Shown one piece after another: positions 49,996 to 59,009 of a stretch of 64,000 bases of DNA. Position 1 is the first letter of the stretch; each line of letters starts with the position of its first letter. The position numbers and the translations under genes were made by a program. The notes beneath the pieces are model-generated. The model searched no databases. It was not told where the DNA came from and saw nothing but the letters and a program-made list of their open reading frames with translations. The stretch lies in assembly GCA_041390125.1 (NCBI GenBank), contig JAWKQN010000009.1:193501-257500 (forward strand), read 5' to 3'. The stretch comes from Gemmatimonadota bacterium (GTDB lineage Bacteria > Gemmatimonadota > Gemmatimonadetes > Longimicrobiales > Gaopeijiaceae).

Positions 49996-52470
49996 TCAGG
50001 TCTTCTGAGGGGAAGCGACCCGCATGCTCAAGGCCTCGCCACTGTCATCCACCCCCACCTCGATCTCGTCACCGCTGGAGAACTCGCCAAGCAGGATCTT
50101 CTCGGAGAGCGGGTCTTCCAGATAGCGCTGGATGGCCCGGCGCAAGGGACGGGCTCCGAACTTCTCGTCGTAGCCGCGATCCACCAGGAAGGCCACGGCG
50201 GGGTCGGTGAGCCGCAGCGACATCTCGTCCTCCCCGAGCCGCTCACGCAGGTTGCCCAACAGGATGTGGACGATCTGCGCGATCTCCTCCTTGCTGAGCG
50301 GGTGGAAGACGATGACGTCGTCCACGCGGTTGAGGAACTCGGGGTTGAAGGCGCGCTCGATCTCCTGCTGCACCTTCTCCTTCATGACGTCGTAGCTGGT
50401 GCGGACCTCTTCGTCCTGGAAGCCCAGCGCCCGCCCCTTGCTGATGTCGCGCGCGCCCAGGTTGGACGTCATGACGATCACGGTGTTCTTGAAGTCGATC
50501 ACCCGGCCGTAGTTGTCGGTCAGATGTCCTTCGTCGAGCACCTGGAGCAGGATGTTGAAGACGTCCGGATGGGCCTTCTCGATCTCGTCGAGCAGGACCA
50601 CGGAGTAGGGGCGGCGACGCACGGCCTTGGTGAGCGTCCCCGAATCCTCGTAGCCCACGTAGCCCGGAGGGGCCCCGATGAGGCGCGAGACCGAGAACTT
50701 CTCCATGTACTCGCTCATGTCGACGCGGATGAGCGCATCGTCGTCGGCGAAGAGGAACCCGGCCAGCGCCCGGGCCAGCTCGGTCTTCCCGACGCCGGTG
50801 GGGCCGGAGAAGATGAACGAGCCGATGGGCTTCTTGGGGTCCTTGAGGCCGGCCCGGCTCCGCCGGATGGCACGCGAGATGGCGACGATGGCGTCGTGCT
50901 GTCCGACGACGCGCTCGTGCAGCTCGTCTTCCATCTTGACGAGCCGCTCCGTCTCCGCCTGCTGCAGGCGCGTGACCGGGATGCCGGTCCAGCGGCTCAC
51001 GATGAAGGAGATCTCCTCCATCCCGATGCTCGGGCGGTGCTTCTGCCGTTCCTCGGTCCACCGTTCCTGCGCGTCGCGGATCTTCTGCTGCAGGGCCCGC
51101 TCCTCGTCCCGGAGCTGGGCGGCCCGCTCGAAGTCCTGATCGCGGATGGCGCTGTCCTTGCGCTCGGCGATGCGGGTGAGCTGCTCCTTCAGGTCCTCCA
51201 CCTCCGGTGGCGGCACCTGACTGGCGATGCGCGCTCGCGCCCCGGCCTCGTCGATCACGTCGATGGCTTTGTCGGGCAGGAAGCGGTCGGTGATGTAACG
51301 ATCCGACAGCTTGGCCGCAGCGACGAGCGCCTCGTCCGGGATCACGATCCGATGGTGGTCCTCGTAGCGCTGCCGCAGGCCGCGCAGGATCTCCACGGTC
51401 TCCTCGACCGCGGGCGGATCCACGATGACGGGCTGGAAGCGCCGCTCCAGCGCGCCGTCCTTCTCGATGTACTTGCGGTACTCGTTCAGGGTCGACGCGC
51501 CGATGCACTGCAACTCACCGCGCGCGAGCGCGGGCTTGAGCATGTTGGACGCGTCGATGGCGCCTTCGGCGGCACCGGCACCCACCAGCGTGTGCAACTC
51601 GTCGATGAACAGGATCACGTTCTGGTTCTGGGAGATCTCGTTCATCACGGCCTTGAGGCGCTCCTCGAACTGGCCGCGGTACTTGGTCCCCGCGATCACG
51701 GCCGCCATGTCGAGCGCCAGGACGCGGTGGTCCTTGAGGGCCTCGGTGACCTCCCCCTTGGCGATGAGCTGGGCGAGCCCCTCCACGATGGCCGTCTTGC
51801 CCACGCCGGGCTCGCCGATCAGGACCGGGTTGTTCTTCTTGCGCCGGCACAGGATCTCGATGACCCGCTCGATCTCCGCGAAGCGACCGATGGTGGGGTC
51901 CAGCGTCCCCTGCCCTGCGAGGTCCGTCAGGTCGCGGCAGAAGTGGTCGAGCGCCGGCGTCTTCGACTTCTTGTCGCCCTTGGGCGCGGGGCCGCTGCCG
52001 CCGCCGATACCCGGCGGCTCGGACGGCGTGACGTCGGAGCCCAGCACCTTGAGGGTCTCGGCCCGCGCTTCGTCCAGGGTCACGCCCAGCGAGTTGAGGA
52101 CCTGGGCGGCGATGCCCTTCTCCTCCCGCAGGAGACCGAGCAGCAGGTGCTCGGTGCCCACATAGGAGTGGCTGAGCTCGCGCGCCTCCTGCATGGCGAA
52201 CTCCAACACCTTCTTGGCGCGGGAGGTATACGGCAGCTCCCCCAGCGCGATCGTCGCCTTGCCCTTGCGGACGGACTCCTCCACCCGCTCGTGCACCTGC
52301 TCCAGATCGACGCTGAGCTTGGTCAGGACCGCAGCGGCCACTCCCTCGCCCTCACGGATGAGGCCGAGGAGGATGTGCTCGGTCCCGACATAGTCGTGTT
52401 GGAGCTGGATGGCGGCCTCCCGTGCCATCGAGAGGACCGTGCGCACCCGATCCGTGAAGTTGTAGTTCAT
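49996..52470 (-). CDS. clpC: AAA+ unfoldase ClpC
   Basis: Hsp100 unfoldase that feeds substrates to ClpP. The 824-residue protein has an N-terminal double Clp-N domain (1-140; RVRTVLSMAREAAIQLQHDYVGTEH), a first AAA+ module with GEPGVGKTAIVEG (near 215), and a UVR middle domain (AIRDQDFERAAQLRDEERAL) typical of ClpC rather than ClpA. A second AAA+ module has GPTGVGKTELARAL and ends in the D2-small domain with RPLRRAIQRYLEDPLSE. In Firmicutes the Clp-N domain docks arginine-phosphorylated proteins made by McsB, whose gene lies 76 bases upstream in the same direction. No ClpP gene is in the window. Confidence 0.96.
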   Translation of the reverse strand: MNYNFTDRVRTVLSMAREAAIQLQHDYVGTEHILLGLIREGEGVAAAVLTKLSVDLEQVHERVEESVRKGKATIALGELPYTSRAKKVLEFAMQEARELSHSYVGTEHLLLGLLREEKGIAAQVLNSLGVTLDEARAETLKVLGSDVTPSEPPGIGGGSGPAPKGDKKSKTPALDHFCRDLTDLAGQGTLDPTIGRFAEIERVIEILCRRKKNNPVLIGEPGVGKTAIVEGLAQLIAKGEVTEALKDHRVLALDMAAVIAGTKYRGQFEERLKAVMNEISQNQNVILFIDELHTLVGAGAAEGAIDASNMLKPALARGELQCIGASTLNEYRKYIEKDGALERRFQPVIVDPPAVEETVEILRGLRQRYEDHHRIVIPDEALVAAAKLSDRYITDRFLPDKAIDVIDEAGARARIASQVPPPEVEDLKEQLTRIAERKDSAIRDQDFERAAQLRDEERALQQKIRDAQERWTEERQKHRPSIGMEEISFIVSRWTGIPVTRLQQAETERLVKMEDELHERVVGQHDAIVAISRAIRRSRAGLKDPKKPIGSFIFSGPTGVGKTELARALAGFLFADDDALIRVDMSEYMEKFSVSRLIGAPPGYVGYEDSGTLTKAVRRRPYSVVLLDEIEKAHPDVFNILLQVLDEGHLTDNYGRVIDFKNTVIVMTSNLGARDISKGRALGFQDEEVRTSYDVMKEKVQQEIERAFNPEFLNRVDDVIVFHPLSKEEIAQIVHILLGNLRERLGEDEMSLRLTDPAVAFLVDRGYDEKFGARPLRRAIQRYLEDPLSEKILLGEFSSGDEIEVGVDDSGEALSMRVASPQKT

Positions 52471-52546
52471 CGATCCAACACCCCGCTCCTGGAGAGCGGG
52501 CCTCGTGGAGGGGTCACGCTCCGAACGTCACCCGAGCCGGGGCGGC

Positions 52547-53632
52547 TCATTCCGCCTCCCCCACCCCTTCGGCCGCCAGCACCCGTCGGACGTAGGCCGC
52601 CCGGTGGGCATCGCATTCAGAAGGAGTCAGCTCCCGTCCAGCGGCCTCCTCGAGGTGGGCCGCCTGGGTGAAGATCATGATTTTGTTGAGCGTGTATACA
52701 CGGAGCCCAGGGAGTAGTTTCAGGCTGGCCCCCAGCCGAACCCCGCTCATGAGGTTCATCATTTCCTCGAAGGAAAGGGCCCGGGCGTAGCGGAGCAAGC
52801 CGTATGCCCGCCACAGCTTGTCGGCGGTCACCTGGGGGGCGTCCCGGAGCAGGATCTGGCGGGCGTGCAGCTCGTGCTGGATCACCTGCCCGATCATCCG
52901 TTCGAGGTGGTCGACCAGGTCCTCCTCGGTCTGCCCCAGGGTGGTCTGGTTGGACACCTGGAAGAAGTTCCCGACCACCTCCGACCCCTCCCCGTAGAGG
53001 CCCCGGAAGGTCAGTCCGACCTGGTTGAGCCCCTCCAGGACCTTGGCGATCTCCTTGGTCAGGACCAGGGCGGGCAGGTGCACCAGGACGGAGGCCCGCA
53101 GGCCGGTCCCGACGTTGGTCGGGCAGCTGGTCAGGAAGCCGAACTCGGGGTGGAACGCGAACGGGACCACGGCGCCGAGCTCCTCGTCGAGGCGGTCCAC
53201 CAGGCTCCAGGCCTGCTGGAGGCGAAGCCCCGAAAAGATCGCCTGGACACGGAGATGGTCCTCCTCGTTGACCATGATGGAGAACGGCTCCTCGGCCGAA
53301 AGCACCACGGCCGAGCCGCCGCCCGGACCCGTGTCCCGGAGCAGGTCCCGCGAGATCAGCCGCCGCTCCTGGAGCACCCTCCGGAGCCGGGGCTCGAGCC
53401 GTCCGATCTCCAGCACCTGGGCTCCCTCGAGGAGCGGCACCGGCCCCCGGGTCGCCTCCTGCACCCGGTCCAGCACCGCCTGGGTGTCCTCCGGGCGGGC
53501 CCGCTGGCCGAACCGGTGGCCCTGGACGTTGCGCGCGAGCCGGACCCGGGTGGACAGCACCACGTCCGCGTTCGGACCGCTCGCGTCCAGCCAGCCCAGG
53601 CCGGCGTCCGGCACGTAGCTCAGGTCGTCCAT
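52547..53632 (-). CDS. mcsB: Protein-arginine kinase McsB
   Basis: A 361-residue phosphagen-kinase-fold enzyme that phosphorylates arginines in proteins and so tags them for ClpCP. Visible elements are STRVRLARN (residues 27-35), MVNEEDHLRVQ with the catalytic Glu, SCPTNVGTGLRASV with the essential cysteine, and the nucleotide-binding arginines around them. The C-terminal part is mostly helical (SFEEMMNLMSGVRLGASLKLL). Its activator McsA is encoded 31 bases upstream and its target unfoldase clpC downstream, the same order as in Firmicutes but without a ctsR gene. Length matches the family. Confidence 0.94.
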   Translation of the reverse strand: MDDLSYVPDAGLGWLDASGPNADVVLSTRVRLARNVQGHRFGQRARPEDTQAVLDRVQEATRGPVPLLEGAQVLEIGRLEPRLRRVLQERRLISRDLLRDTGPGGGSAVVLSAEEPFSIMVNEEDHLRVQAIFSGLRLQQAWSLVDRLDEELGAVVPFAFHPEFGFLTSCPTNVGTGLRASVLVHLPALVLTKEIAKVLEGLNQVGLTFRGLYGEGSEVVGNFFQVSNQTTLGQTEEDLVDHLERMIGQVIQHELHARQILLRDAPQVTADKLWRAYGLLRYARALSFEEMMNLMSGVRLGASLKLLPGLRVYTLNKIMIFTQAAHLEEAAGRELTPSECDAHRAAYVRRVLAAEGVGEAE

Positions 53633-53663
53633 GCCCTGCCCCCCGGATCGTCCACGGCGCCCC

Positions 53664-54158
53664 TCAGGATGGCTCCAGGGCCCGGATCTGGTCCCGGATC
53701 TGGGCCGCCCGCTCGAAGTCCTCTCCGTCGACCGCGCGCTGCAGCTTGCGGCGCAGCCCCCGCAGCCGGCGCTCCCGGTCGGCCGAGGGGGCCTCGGGGC
53801 TGAGATAGACCTTGCCCACGTGCCGCGAGGATCCGTGCACCCGCCTCAGGAGCTTGCGCAGCCCGGCCTCGAAGGAGACGTAGCAGTGGGGGCACCCGAA
53901 GCGCCCGGTCTCGCGGAAGTCCGCCAGGGTCAGCCCACAGAACTCGCAGCGGCCGCTCAGGTCCGCCGACTGCCGCTCCGCCACCTCCCCCACCTGCTCC
54001 AGCAGGCTGGACAGCGCGAGGCTCGTCGGCGGCGGCTTCTCCACGCCCTTCTCGGCCGCGCACTTCTCGCACAGGTGCAGCGTGGTCATCTCGTTCTTCT
54101 CGATGTGCATGAAGTGCACGACCGCCTCGGCCGCGCCGCAGTTCTCGCAGGTCTTCAT
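53664..54158 (-). CDS. mcsA: McsA, zinc-binding activator of McsB
   Basis: A 164-residue protein with two paired zinc-finger units, CENCG with CEKC in the N-terminal third and CEFCG with CPHCY in the middle, giving four CxxC motifs. It ends with a C-terminal UVR domain (LQRAVDGEDFERAAQIRDQIRAL). In Firmicutes McsA activates McsB kinase and helps deliver substrates to ClpC. The start ATG overlaps the stop of the lolD gene as ATGA, linking this stress module to a lipoprotein-export operon. All eight cysteines are present. Confidence 0.93.
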   Translation of the reverse strand: MKTCENCGAAEAVVHFMHIEKNEMTTLHLCEKCAAEKGVEKPPPTSLALSSLLEQVGEVAERQSADLSGRCEFCGLTLADFRETGRFGCPHCYVSFEAGLRKLLRRVHGSSRHVGKVYLSPEAPSADRERRLRGLRRKLQRAVDGEDFERAAQIRDQIRALEPS

Positions 54159-54853
54159 GCCACCTCCCCGAGCGCATGCAGCGTCCCGTCGCTCAGCTTG
54201 AGGGTCCGGTCCGCACGCCCCGCCAGGTCCCGGTTGTGCGTCACGATCACCATCGAGGTTCCCCGTTCGCTCCGGATGCGGAACAGGAGGTCGTGGAGCA
54301 GCGCGCTCGTCCGCTCATCCAGGTTGCCGCTGGGCTCGTCGGCCAGCAACACCGCCGGATCGTTGACCAGGGCTCGGGCCACGGCGACGCGCTGCTGCTC
54401 GCCGCCCGACAACTGCCACGGCTTGTGCTCCAGGCGTCGCTCCAGCCCGACCCAGCCCAGCAGCTCACGGGCGCGTTCACGCGCCTCGCGCTCCGGGGCT
54501 CCGGCGATGAGGGCCGGCATCATGGCATTCTCGAGCGCGGAGAACTCCCGCAGCAGATGGTGGAACTGGAACACGAACCCGATGGACCGGTTCCGCAACG
54601 CGGCGAGCGCCTGCGTATCGTGACCGTTCGCGCTCGCGCTCCCCACGCGGACCTCGCCCTGCGTGGGGCGGTCGAGGAGCCCCAGGATGTGGAGGAGCGT
54701 GCTCTTGCCGCACCCGCTCTCGCCCACGATGGCCACCGACTCCCCCCGGGCCACGCGCAGGTCTACCCGGCGCAGCACCTCGAGTTCGGAGCCGTCGCCG
54801 AGGGCGTAGCGCTTGGCCAGCTCGACGGCTTCGAGGGCCGGGACGTCACTCAT
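54155..54853 (-). CDS. lolD: LolD-type ABC transporter ATPase
   Basis: ATPase subunit of a LolCDE-like complex, which releases outer-membrane lipoproteins from the inner membrane. The 232-residue protein has Walker A (GESGCGKSTLLHIL), a Q loop (GFVFQFHHLLREF), the signature LSGGEQQRVAVARAL, Walker B (VLLADEPSGNLD) and the H-loop region IVTHN. MacB ATPases are close relatives; the adjacent permease supports the Lol reading. The start overlaps the permease stop by 8 bases. Confidence 0.92.
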   Translation of the reverse strand: MSDVPALEAVELAKRYALGDGSELEVLRRVDLRVARGESVAIVGESGCGKSTLLHILGLLDRPTQGEVRVGSASANGHDTQALAALRNRSIGFVFQFHHLLREFSALENAMMPALIAGAPEREARERARELLGWVGLERRLEHKPWQLSGGEQQRVAVARALVNDPAVLLADEPSGNLDERTSALLHDLLFRIRSERGTSMVIVTHNRDLAGRADRTLKLSDGTLHALGEVA

Positions 54854-56096
54854 GGCGGATGGCCTCGACCGGCTGCAGGCGTGACGCCTGCAGCGAGGGA
54901 TAGATCGTGGCCAGCAGCGAGATGAGGATGCTGCCGCCGACCGTCAGGGCCACGTCCCAGGGGTCGAGCGCCACGGGAAGGCGATCGAGCGTGTAGACGT
55001 CCGCCGGGAGGGTGATGATGGGAAAGCGCTTGAGCAACAGGGCCAGCACCACCCCGGCCCCGGCGCCCACCACGGTGCCGATCACGCCGATCCAGACACC
55101 CTGCAGCAGGAAGATCCGGAGGATCCCCTGGTCGGTCATGCCCATCGACTTCAGGATCCCGATCTCACGCGTGCGGTCGGCCACCACCATGACAAGCGTG
55201 CTGACGATGTTGAAGGCCGCGACGACCACGATGAGGAACAGGATCAACGCCATGGCCAGCTTCTCCAGCTTGAGCGCGGAGAAGAGGGAGCTGTTCTGCG
55301 TGATCCAGCTCTGTGCGAAATAGGGGAAGCCGAGCTTCTCGCCGACCGCATCTGCGACGGCATCCGCGGCGAAGGGGTCATCCACCTGCACGCTCACCCC
55401 GGAGACCTGGTCGTCCGCCACCAGGTCGAGCAGGCCCTGCACCGCCTCCAGGTCCGTGTAGGCGTTGCGCAGATCGTAGTCGTAGACCCCGGTCCGGACC
55501 GTTCCCTGGACCTCGAAGAGCCGGACGCGCGGTACGAGGTCCCCCAGCGGGCCCATGCGGGTGTTCTCCAGCGCGATCACCTGCACGGTGTCACCCGGGA
55601 ACAGGTCCATCCGGTTGGCCAGGCGCTCTCCCAGCACCACGCGTGGGAGGGTTCCGGTCCGCGGGGCGCCCAGCAGCTCGGGTCCGCTCAGACGTCGCTC
55701 GAGGTCGGAGACCGCACGGCCCTCGGTGTCCAGGGAGATCCCGTACAGGTCGGCCGGCTGTGCGTAGCCGGCCCGGCCGATCCCCACCTGGGTGATGACG
55801 AAGGGAGAGGCGGCCCGCACCCCCGGCAGGGTGCCCACGGAGTCGACGACCGTCCGCCAGCGATCCATCCGCAACGCCGAACCGTGCTGCAGGACCATCA
55901 CGTGGGGTGTCGACCCCAGGATCACGTCCCGGAGATCGCGTTGGGCGCCGTTCATCACCGCGAGCACCACGACCAGCGCGGTCACGCCCAGGGTGACACC
56001 GCCCAGGGCGATCCACGTGATGAGCGAGAGGAAGCGCCCTTTCCTGCGCGCTCCCAGATAGCGGCGGGCGACGTACCAGTCGAGCCGGTTGAACAC
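54846..56096 (-). CDS. lolC: LolC/LolE-family lipoprotein-releasing permease
   Basis: A 416-residue inner-membrane protein with one N-terminal helix (LITWIALGGVTLGVTALVVVLAVMNG), a large periplasmic MacB-like domain (about 55-260), and three C-terminal helices of the FtsX domain (LFLIVVVAAFNIVSTLVMVV and following). This is the LolC/E layout. Only one permease gene is present here, so it may act as a homodimer (LolF-like) with LolD. It follows lysS by 9 bases and is followed by lolD with an 8-base overlap. The many lipoproteins in this window are possible cargo. Confidence 0.9.
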   Translation of the reverse strand: MFNRLDWYVARRYLGARRKGRFLSLITWIALGGVTLGVTALVVVLAVMNGAQRDLRDVILGSTPHVMVLQHGSALRMDRWRTVVDSVGTLPGVRAASPFVITQVGIGRAGYAQPADLYGISLDTEGRAVSDLERRLSGPELLGAPRTGTLPRVVLGERLANRMDLFPGDTVQVIALENTRMGPLGDLVPRVRLFEVQGTVRTGVYDYDLRNAYTDLEAVQGLLDLVADDQVSGVSVQVDDPFAADAVADAVGEKLGFPYFAQSWITQNSSLFSALKLEKLAMALILFLIVVVAAFNIVSTLVMVVADRTREIGILKSMGMTDQGILRIFLLQGVWIGVIGTVVGAGAGVVLALLLKRFPIITLPADVYTLDRLPVALDPWDVALTVGGSILISLLATIYPSLQASRLQPVEAIRHE

Positions 56097-56105
56097 CCTT
56101 CGTCC

Positions 56106-57692
56106 CTACGGCAGCGAGGCCGCGGTGTCGGAGGCGGCCGGATCGTCGGCTCCGTCGGAGCGCGTCTCCTCTCCCTCCTCGGGTCGCAGCGTCGGGAACA
56201 GGATCACGTCGCGGATGGAGCTCCGGTCCGTGAGCAGCATGACCAGCCGATCCACACCCACACCGACCCCCCCCGTCGGGGGCATCCCGTACTCGAGCGC
56301 GCGGATGTAGTCCTCGTCCAGCGCCTGCGCTTCGTCGTCGCCGGCTTCGCGCATGCGCACCTGCGCTTCGAAACGCTCGCGCTGCTCCGCGGGGTCGTTG
56401 AGCTCCGAGAACGCGTTGGCGAACTCCTCGCCGGCCACGAAGAGCTCGAAGCGCTCGGTCAGACCGGGTTCGGTGCGATGTGGCTTGGCCAGCGGGCTCA
56501 GCTCGACGGGATGGTCGAGGACGAACGTGGGCTGGATCAGCGACGGTTGCACCAGGACACCGAACAGCTTGTCCAGCATGCGGCCCCGCCCCTGACGGTC
56601 CGCGATGCCGTGCTCACGGCAGGCAGCGTCCAGCCGCTCATCCGACGCGGCCCGCACGTCGAAGCCGAGGGCTTCGCTGAGGGCGTCGGTGAGGCGCAGG
56701 CGGGCGAAGGGTCGTGTGAAGCCGATGTCGTGTTCCTGCCAGGTGCAGCGCGCCTCACCGTGGACCGACTCCGCCACGTGGATGAAGAGATCCTCCACGA
56801 GCCGCATCATGTCGTGGTAGTCCGCGAACGCCTGGTAGAACTCGAGCATCGTGAACTCCGGGTTGTGGAACCGGTCGATGCCCTCGTTGCGGAAGTCCTT
56901 GGAGATCTCGTACACCCGCTCGAAGCCGCCCACGAGCAGTCGCTTCAGGTAGAGCTCGTCGGCGATGCGCAGGTAGAGCGTGGCGTCGAGCGCGTTGTGA
57001 TGGGTGAGGAAGGGACGCGCGGACGCGCCGCCATACAGCGGCTGCAGAACCGGTGTCTCCACCTCCAGGAAATCGCGCGCGTCGAGGAAGCGCCGCAGCT
57101 CGGCCACGATCCGCGTGCGGGCCCGGAAGACGTCGCGCACGTCCGGGTGGACCGCCAGGTCCGCATAGCGCTGCCGGTAGCGCGCTTCCTGATTGGCGAA
57201 GCCCGAATACGTGACGGTCTCCCCGGTCTCCGGGTCCACCTGCGTCTTCCCGAACGGCAACGGGCGCATGGACTTCGTGAGCATCTCGAACGCGGTGACG
57301 CGCAGCGTGACCTCCCCCGTGCGCGTCCGGAAGGTGGGCCCTTCCACGCCGATCCAGTCCCCCACGTCCACCTGGTCCAGGATCCCGAACCGCTCCTCTC
57401 CCAGCACATCCTTGCGGAAGTAGAGCTGGAGGCGTCCGTGTCCGTCCTCGAGGTGGGCGAAGGCCGTCTTGCCGTGCCCCCGCCACGCGACCACGCGCCC
57501 GCCCACCCGCGCCTCCGGCCCGATATCGTCGGCGACGGCCCCGTCGCGCTCGGCCGCCTCGAAGGCGGTGACGGCCTGCTTCGTGGTGTGGGACCGCTCG
57601 AAGGAGTAGGCGTACGGAAGGGTGCCGGTGCTCGCCAACGCGTCCAGCTTCTGGCGCCGGTGCAGGAGCACCTGGCTCAGATCGTCCATCAC
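56106..57692 (-). CDS. lysS: Lysyl-tRNA synthetase, class II
   Basis: Charges tRNA-Lys. The 528-residue protein has the N-terminal OB-fold anticodon-binding domain (VVAWRGHGKTAFAHLEDGHGRLQLYFRKD). The catalytic core has motif 1 (RTRIVAELRRFLDARDFLEVETPVL), motif 2 (FERVYEISKDFRNEGIDRFHNPEFTMLEFYQA) and motif 3 (GVGVDRLVMLLTD). The GTG at 57692 overlaps the prfB stop as GTGA; an ATG directly follows and could serve instead. The prfB-lysS order is widely conserved. A 20-residue acidic/serine tail follows motif 3. Confidence 0.97.
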   Translation of the reverse strand: MMDDLSQVLLHRRQKLDALASTGTLPYAYSFERSHTTKQAVTAFEAAERDGAVADDIGPEARVGGRVVAWRGHGKTAFAHLEDGHGRLQLYFRKDVLGEERFGILDQVDVGDWIGVEGPTFRTRTGEVTLRVTAFEMLTKSMRPLPFGKTQVDPETGETVTYSGFANQEARYRQRYADLAVHPDVRDVFRARTRIVAELRRFLDARDFLEVETPVLQPLYGGASARPFLTHHNALDATLYLRIADELYLKRLLVGGFERVYEISKDFRNEGIDRFHNPEFTMLEFYQAFADYHDMMRLVEDLFIHVAESVHGEARCTWQEHDIGFTRPFARLRLTDALSEALGFDVRAASDERLDAACREHGIADRQGRGRMLDKLFGVLVQPSLIQPTFVLDHPVELSPLAKPHRTEPGLTERFELFVAGEEFANAFSELNDPAEQRERFEAQVRMREAGDDEAQALDEDYIRALEYGMPPTGGVGVGVDRLVMLLTDRSSIRDVILFPTLRPEEGEETRSDGADDPAASDTAASLP

Positions 57693-58805
57693 ACCGCCTG
57701 GGAGGGAGTGGCGCCGAATCGCTTCAGATAGGCGTGGATGAACGGATCCAGATCTCCGTCCATCACGCGCTGCACGTCACCGACCTTCAGCTCCGTGCGG
57801 TGGTCGTTGACCATGGTGTAGGGCTGGAAGACGTAGGACCGGATCTGGTTGCCCCACGCGATCTGCGTCTTCGTCGCCTCCAGGGCTTCCCGCTCCTTCT
57901 CCCGCTCCTCCAACGCGCGCTGGTAGAGGGCGGCCCGCAGCATCTTCATCGCCGTCGCGCGGTTCTTGTGCTGCGAGCGCTCCTGCTGACAGGAGACCAC
58001 GATGCCGGTAGGCAGGTGCGTGATGCGGATGGCGGAGTCCGTCTTGTTGACGTGCTGCCCGCCCGCGCCCGAGGCCCGGAACGTGTCGACGCGCAGGTCG
58101 CCTTCATCGATGTCGATCTCGATCTCGTCTTCCACCAGGGGATACACGAACACGCTGGCGAACGAGGTGTGGCGACGTGCCTGGGCGTCGAAGGGGGAGA
58201 TGCGCACGAGACGGTGCACGCCCTTCTCGGCGCGCAGGTAGCCGTAGACGTGGTCGCCCGTGATCTCCAACGTGACGCCCTTGATGCCCGCCTCCTCGCC
58301 CGGCTGCAGGTCCAGGATGCTGACCGTGCAGCCTCGCCGCTCCGCCCAGCGCACGTACATGCGCTGGAGCATCTCGGCCCAATCCTGGGATTCCGTTCCA
58401 CCCGCACCGGGGTGGATGGTCAAGATGGCATCACGGTGGTCGTCTTCACCCTGCAGCATCGTGCGTAGCTCGAGCTCGTCGAGCGCACCGGCCAGCCCCT
58501 CCACCTCGCGCTCCCACTCCGTATCGAGGTCGGCGTCGGGCTCCGCCTCCAGCAGCTCCGCCATCTCCAGGAGATCCCGGGCCCGACGGTCCAGGTCGGT
58601 CCAGGGCTCCACCCATCCCTTCAGGCGATTGGACTCGTCGATGATCTCACGGGCGCGCTCGGGGTTGTCCCAGAATTCCGAGCGGGCCATGTCGCTCTCG
58701 AGGGCTTCGATGCGCGCACGCCGGGTGTCGACGTCAAAGATACCCCCTGAGCTCGGCGATCCGTTCGGCGGCGGACTCCAGTTGCTCGTAGCGCTCGTTC
58801 GTCAT
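57689..58805 (-). CDS. prfB: Peptide chain release factor 2, made by programmed +1 frameshift
   Basis: Terminates translation at UGA and UAA. Translation starts at ATG 58805 and reads 23 codons to an in-frame TGA at 58736-58734. A +1 shift at CTT-T then continues in the second frame to 57689, giving 371 residues. The main part has the GGQ loop ASGAGGQHVNKTDS, which triggers peptide release, and the RF2 stop-codon region around TVSILDLQPGEEAGIKG. Without the shift only a 23-residue peptide is made, so RF2 level controls its own synthesis. A conventional single-frame call would start at 58690 (333 residues) and miss the N-terminus. lysS follows with a 4-base overlap. Confidence 0.96.
58733..58748 (-). 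promoter_or_regulatory. Programmed frameshift site of prfB
   Basis: On the minus strand AGGGGGTATCTTTGAC combines an internal Shine-Dalgarno-like AGGGGG, a 3-base spacer (TAT), the slippery CTT-T and the in-frame stop TGA followed by C. This is the canonical RF2 autoregulatory site, with ideal spacing. Confidence 0.95.
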
Positions 58806-58881
58806 GTGCGTCCTGGCAGATCGGCACGGGAGGGACGATCGGGCCTCGCGTCCGAAGGCCTCCCGGGTGCCGGAAGGCGAA

Positions 58882-58911
58882 CGAGGGGTCGACCCATCGG
58901 GCGACCCCTCG
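58882..58911 (-). terminator. Hairpin upstream of prfB
   Basis: Perfect 10-bp arms CGAGGGGTCG (58882-58891) and CGACCCCTCG (58902-58911) with a 10-base loop, between the zinc-ribbon gene stop and the prfB start. No T run follows on the minus strand. It probably separates the zinc-ribbon unit from the prfB operon. Confidence 0.45.
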
Positions 58912-59009
58912 CGAGGCCAGGGCGACCCCCGGCTTGGGATGTGTGAAGCTAACGGACCCGCTTGGACGCGGACAACCGGACGGTCCGCTCCGGCCAGGCG
59001 GGCCGCCGC

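Noticed and set aside
49801..52671. A plus-strand open frame of 956 codons
   Set aside because: Antisense to clpC and the start of bamA; the sequence is His/Arg/Asp-rich with no domain.
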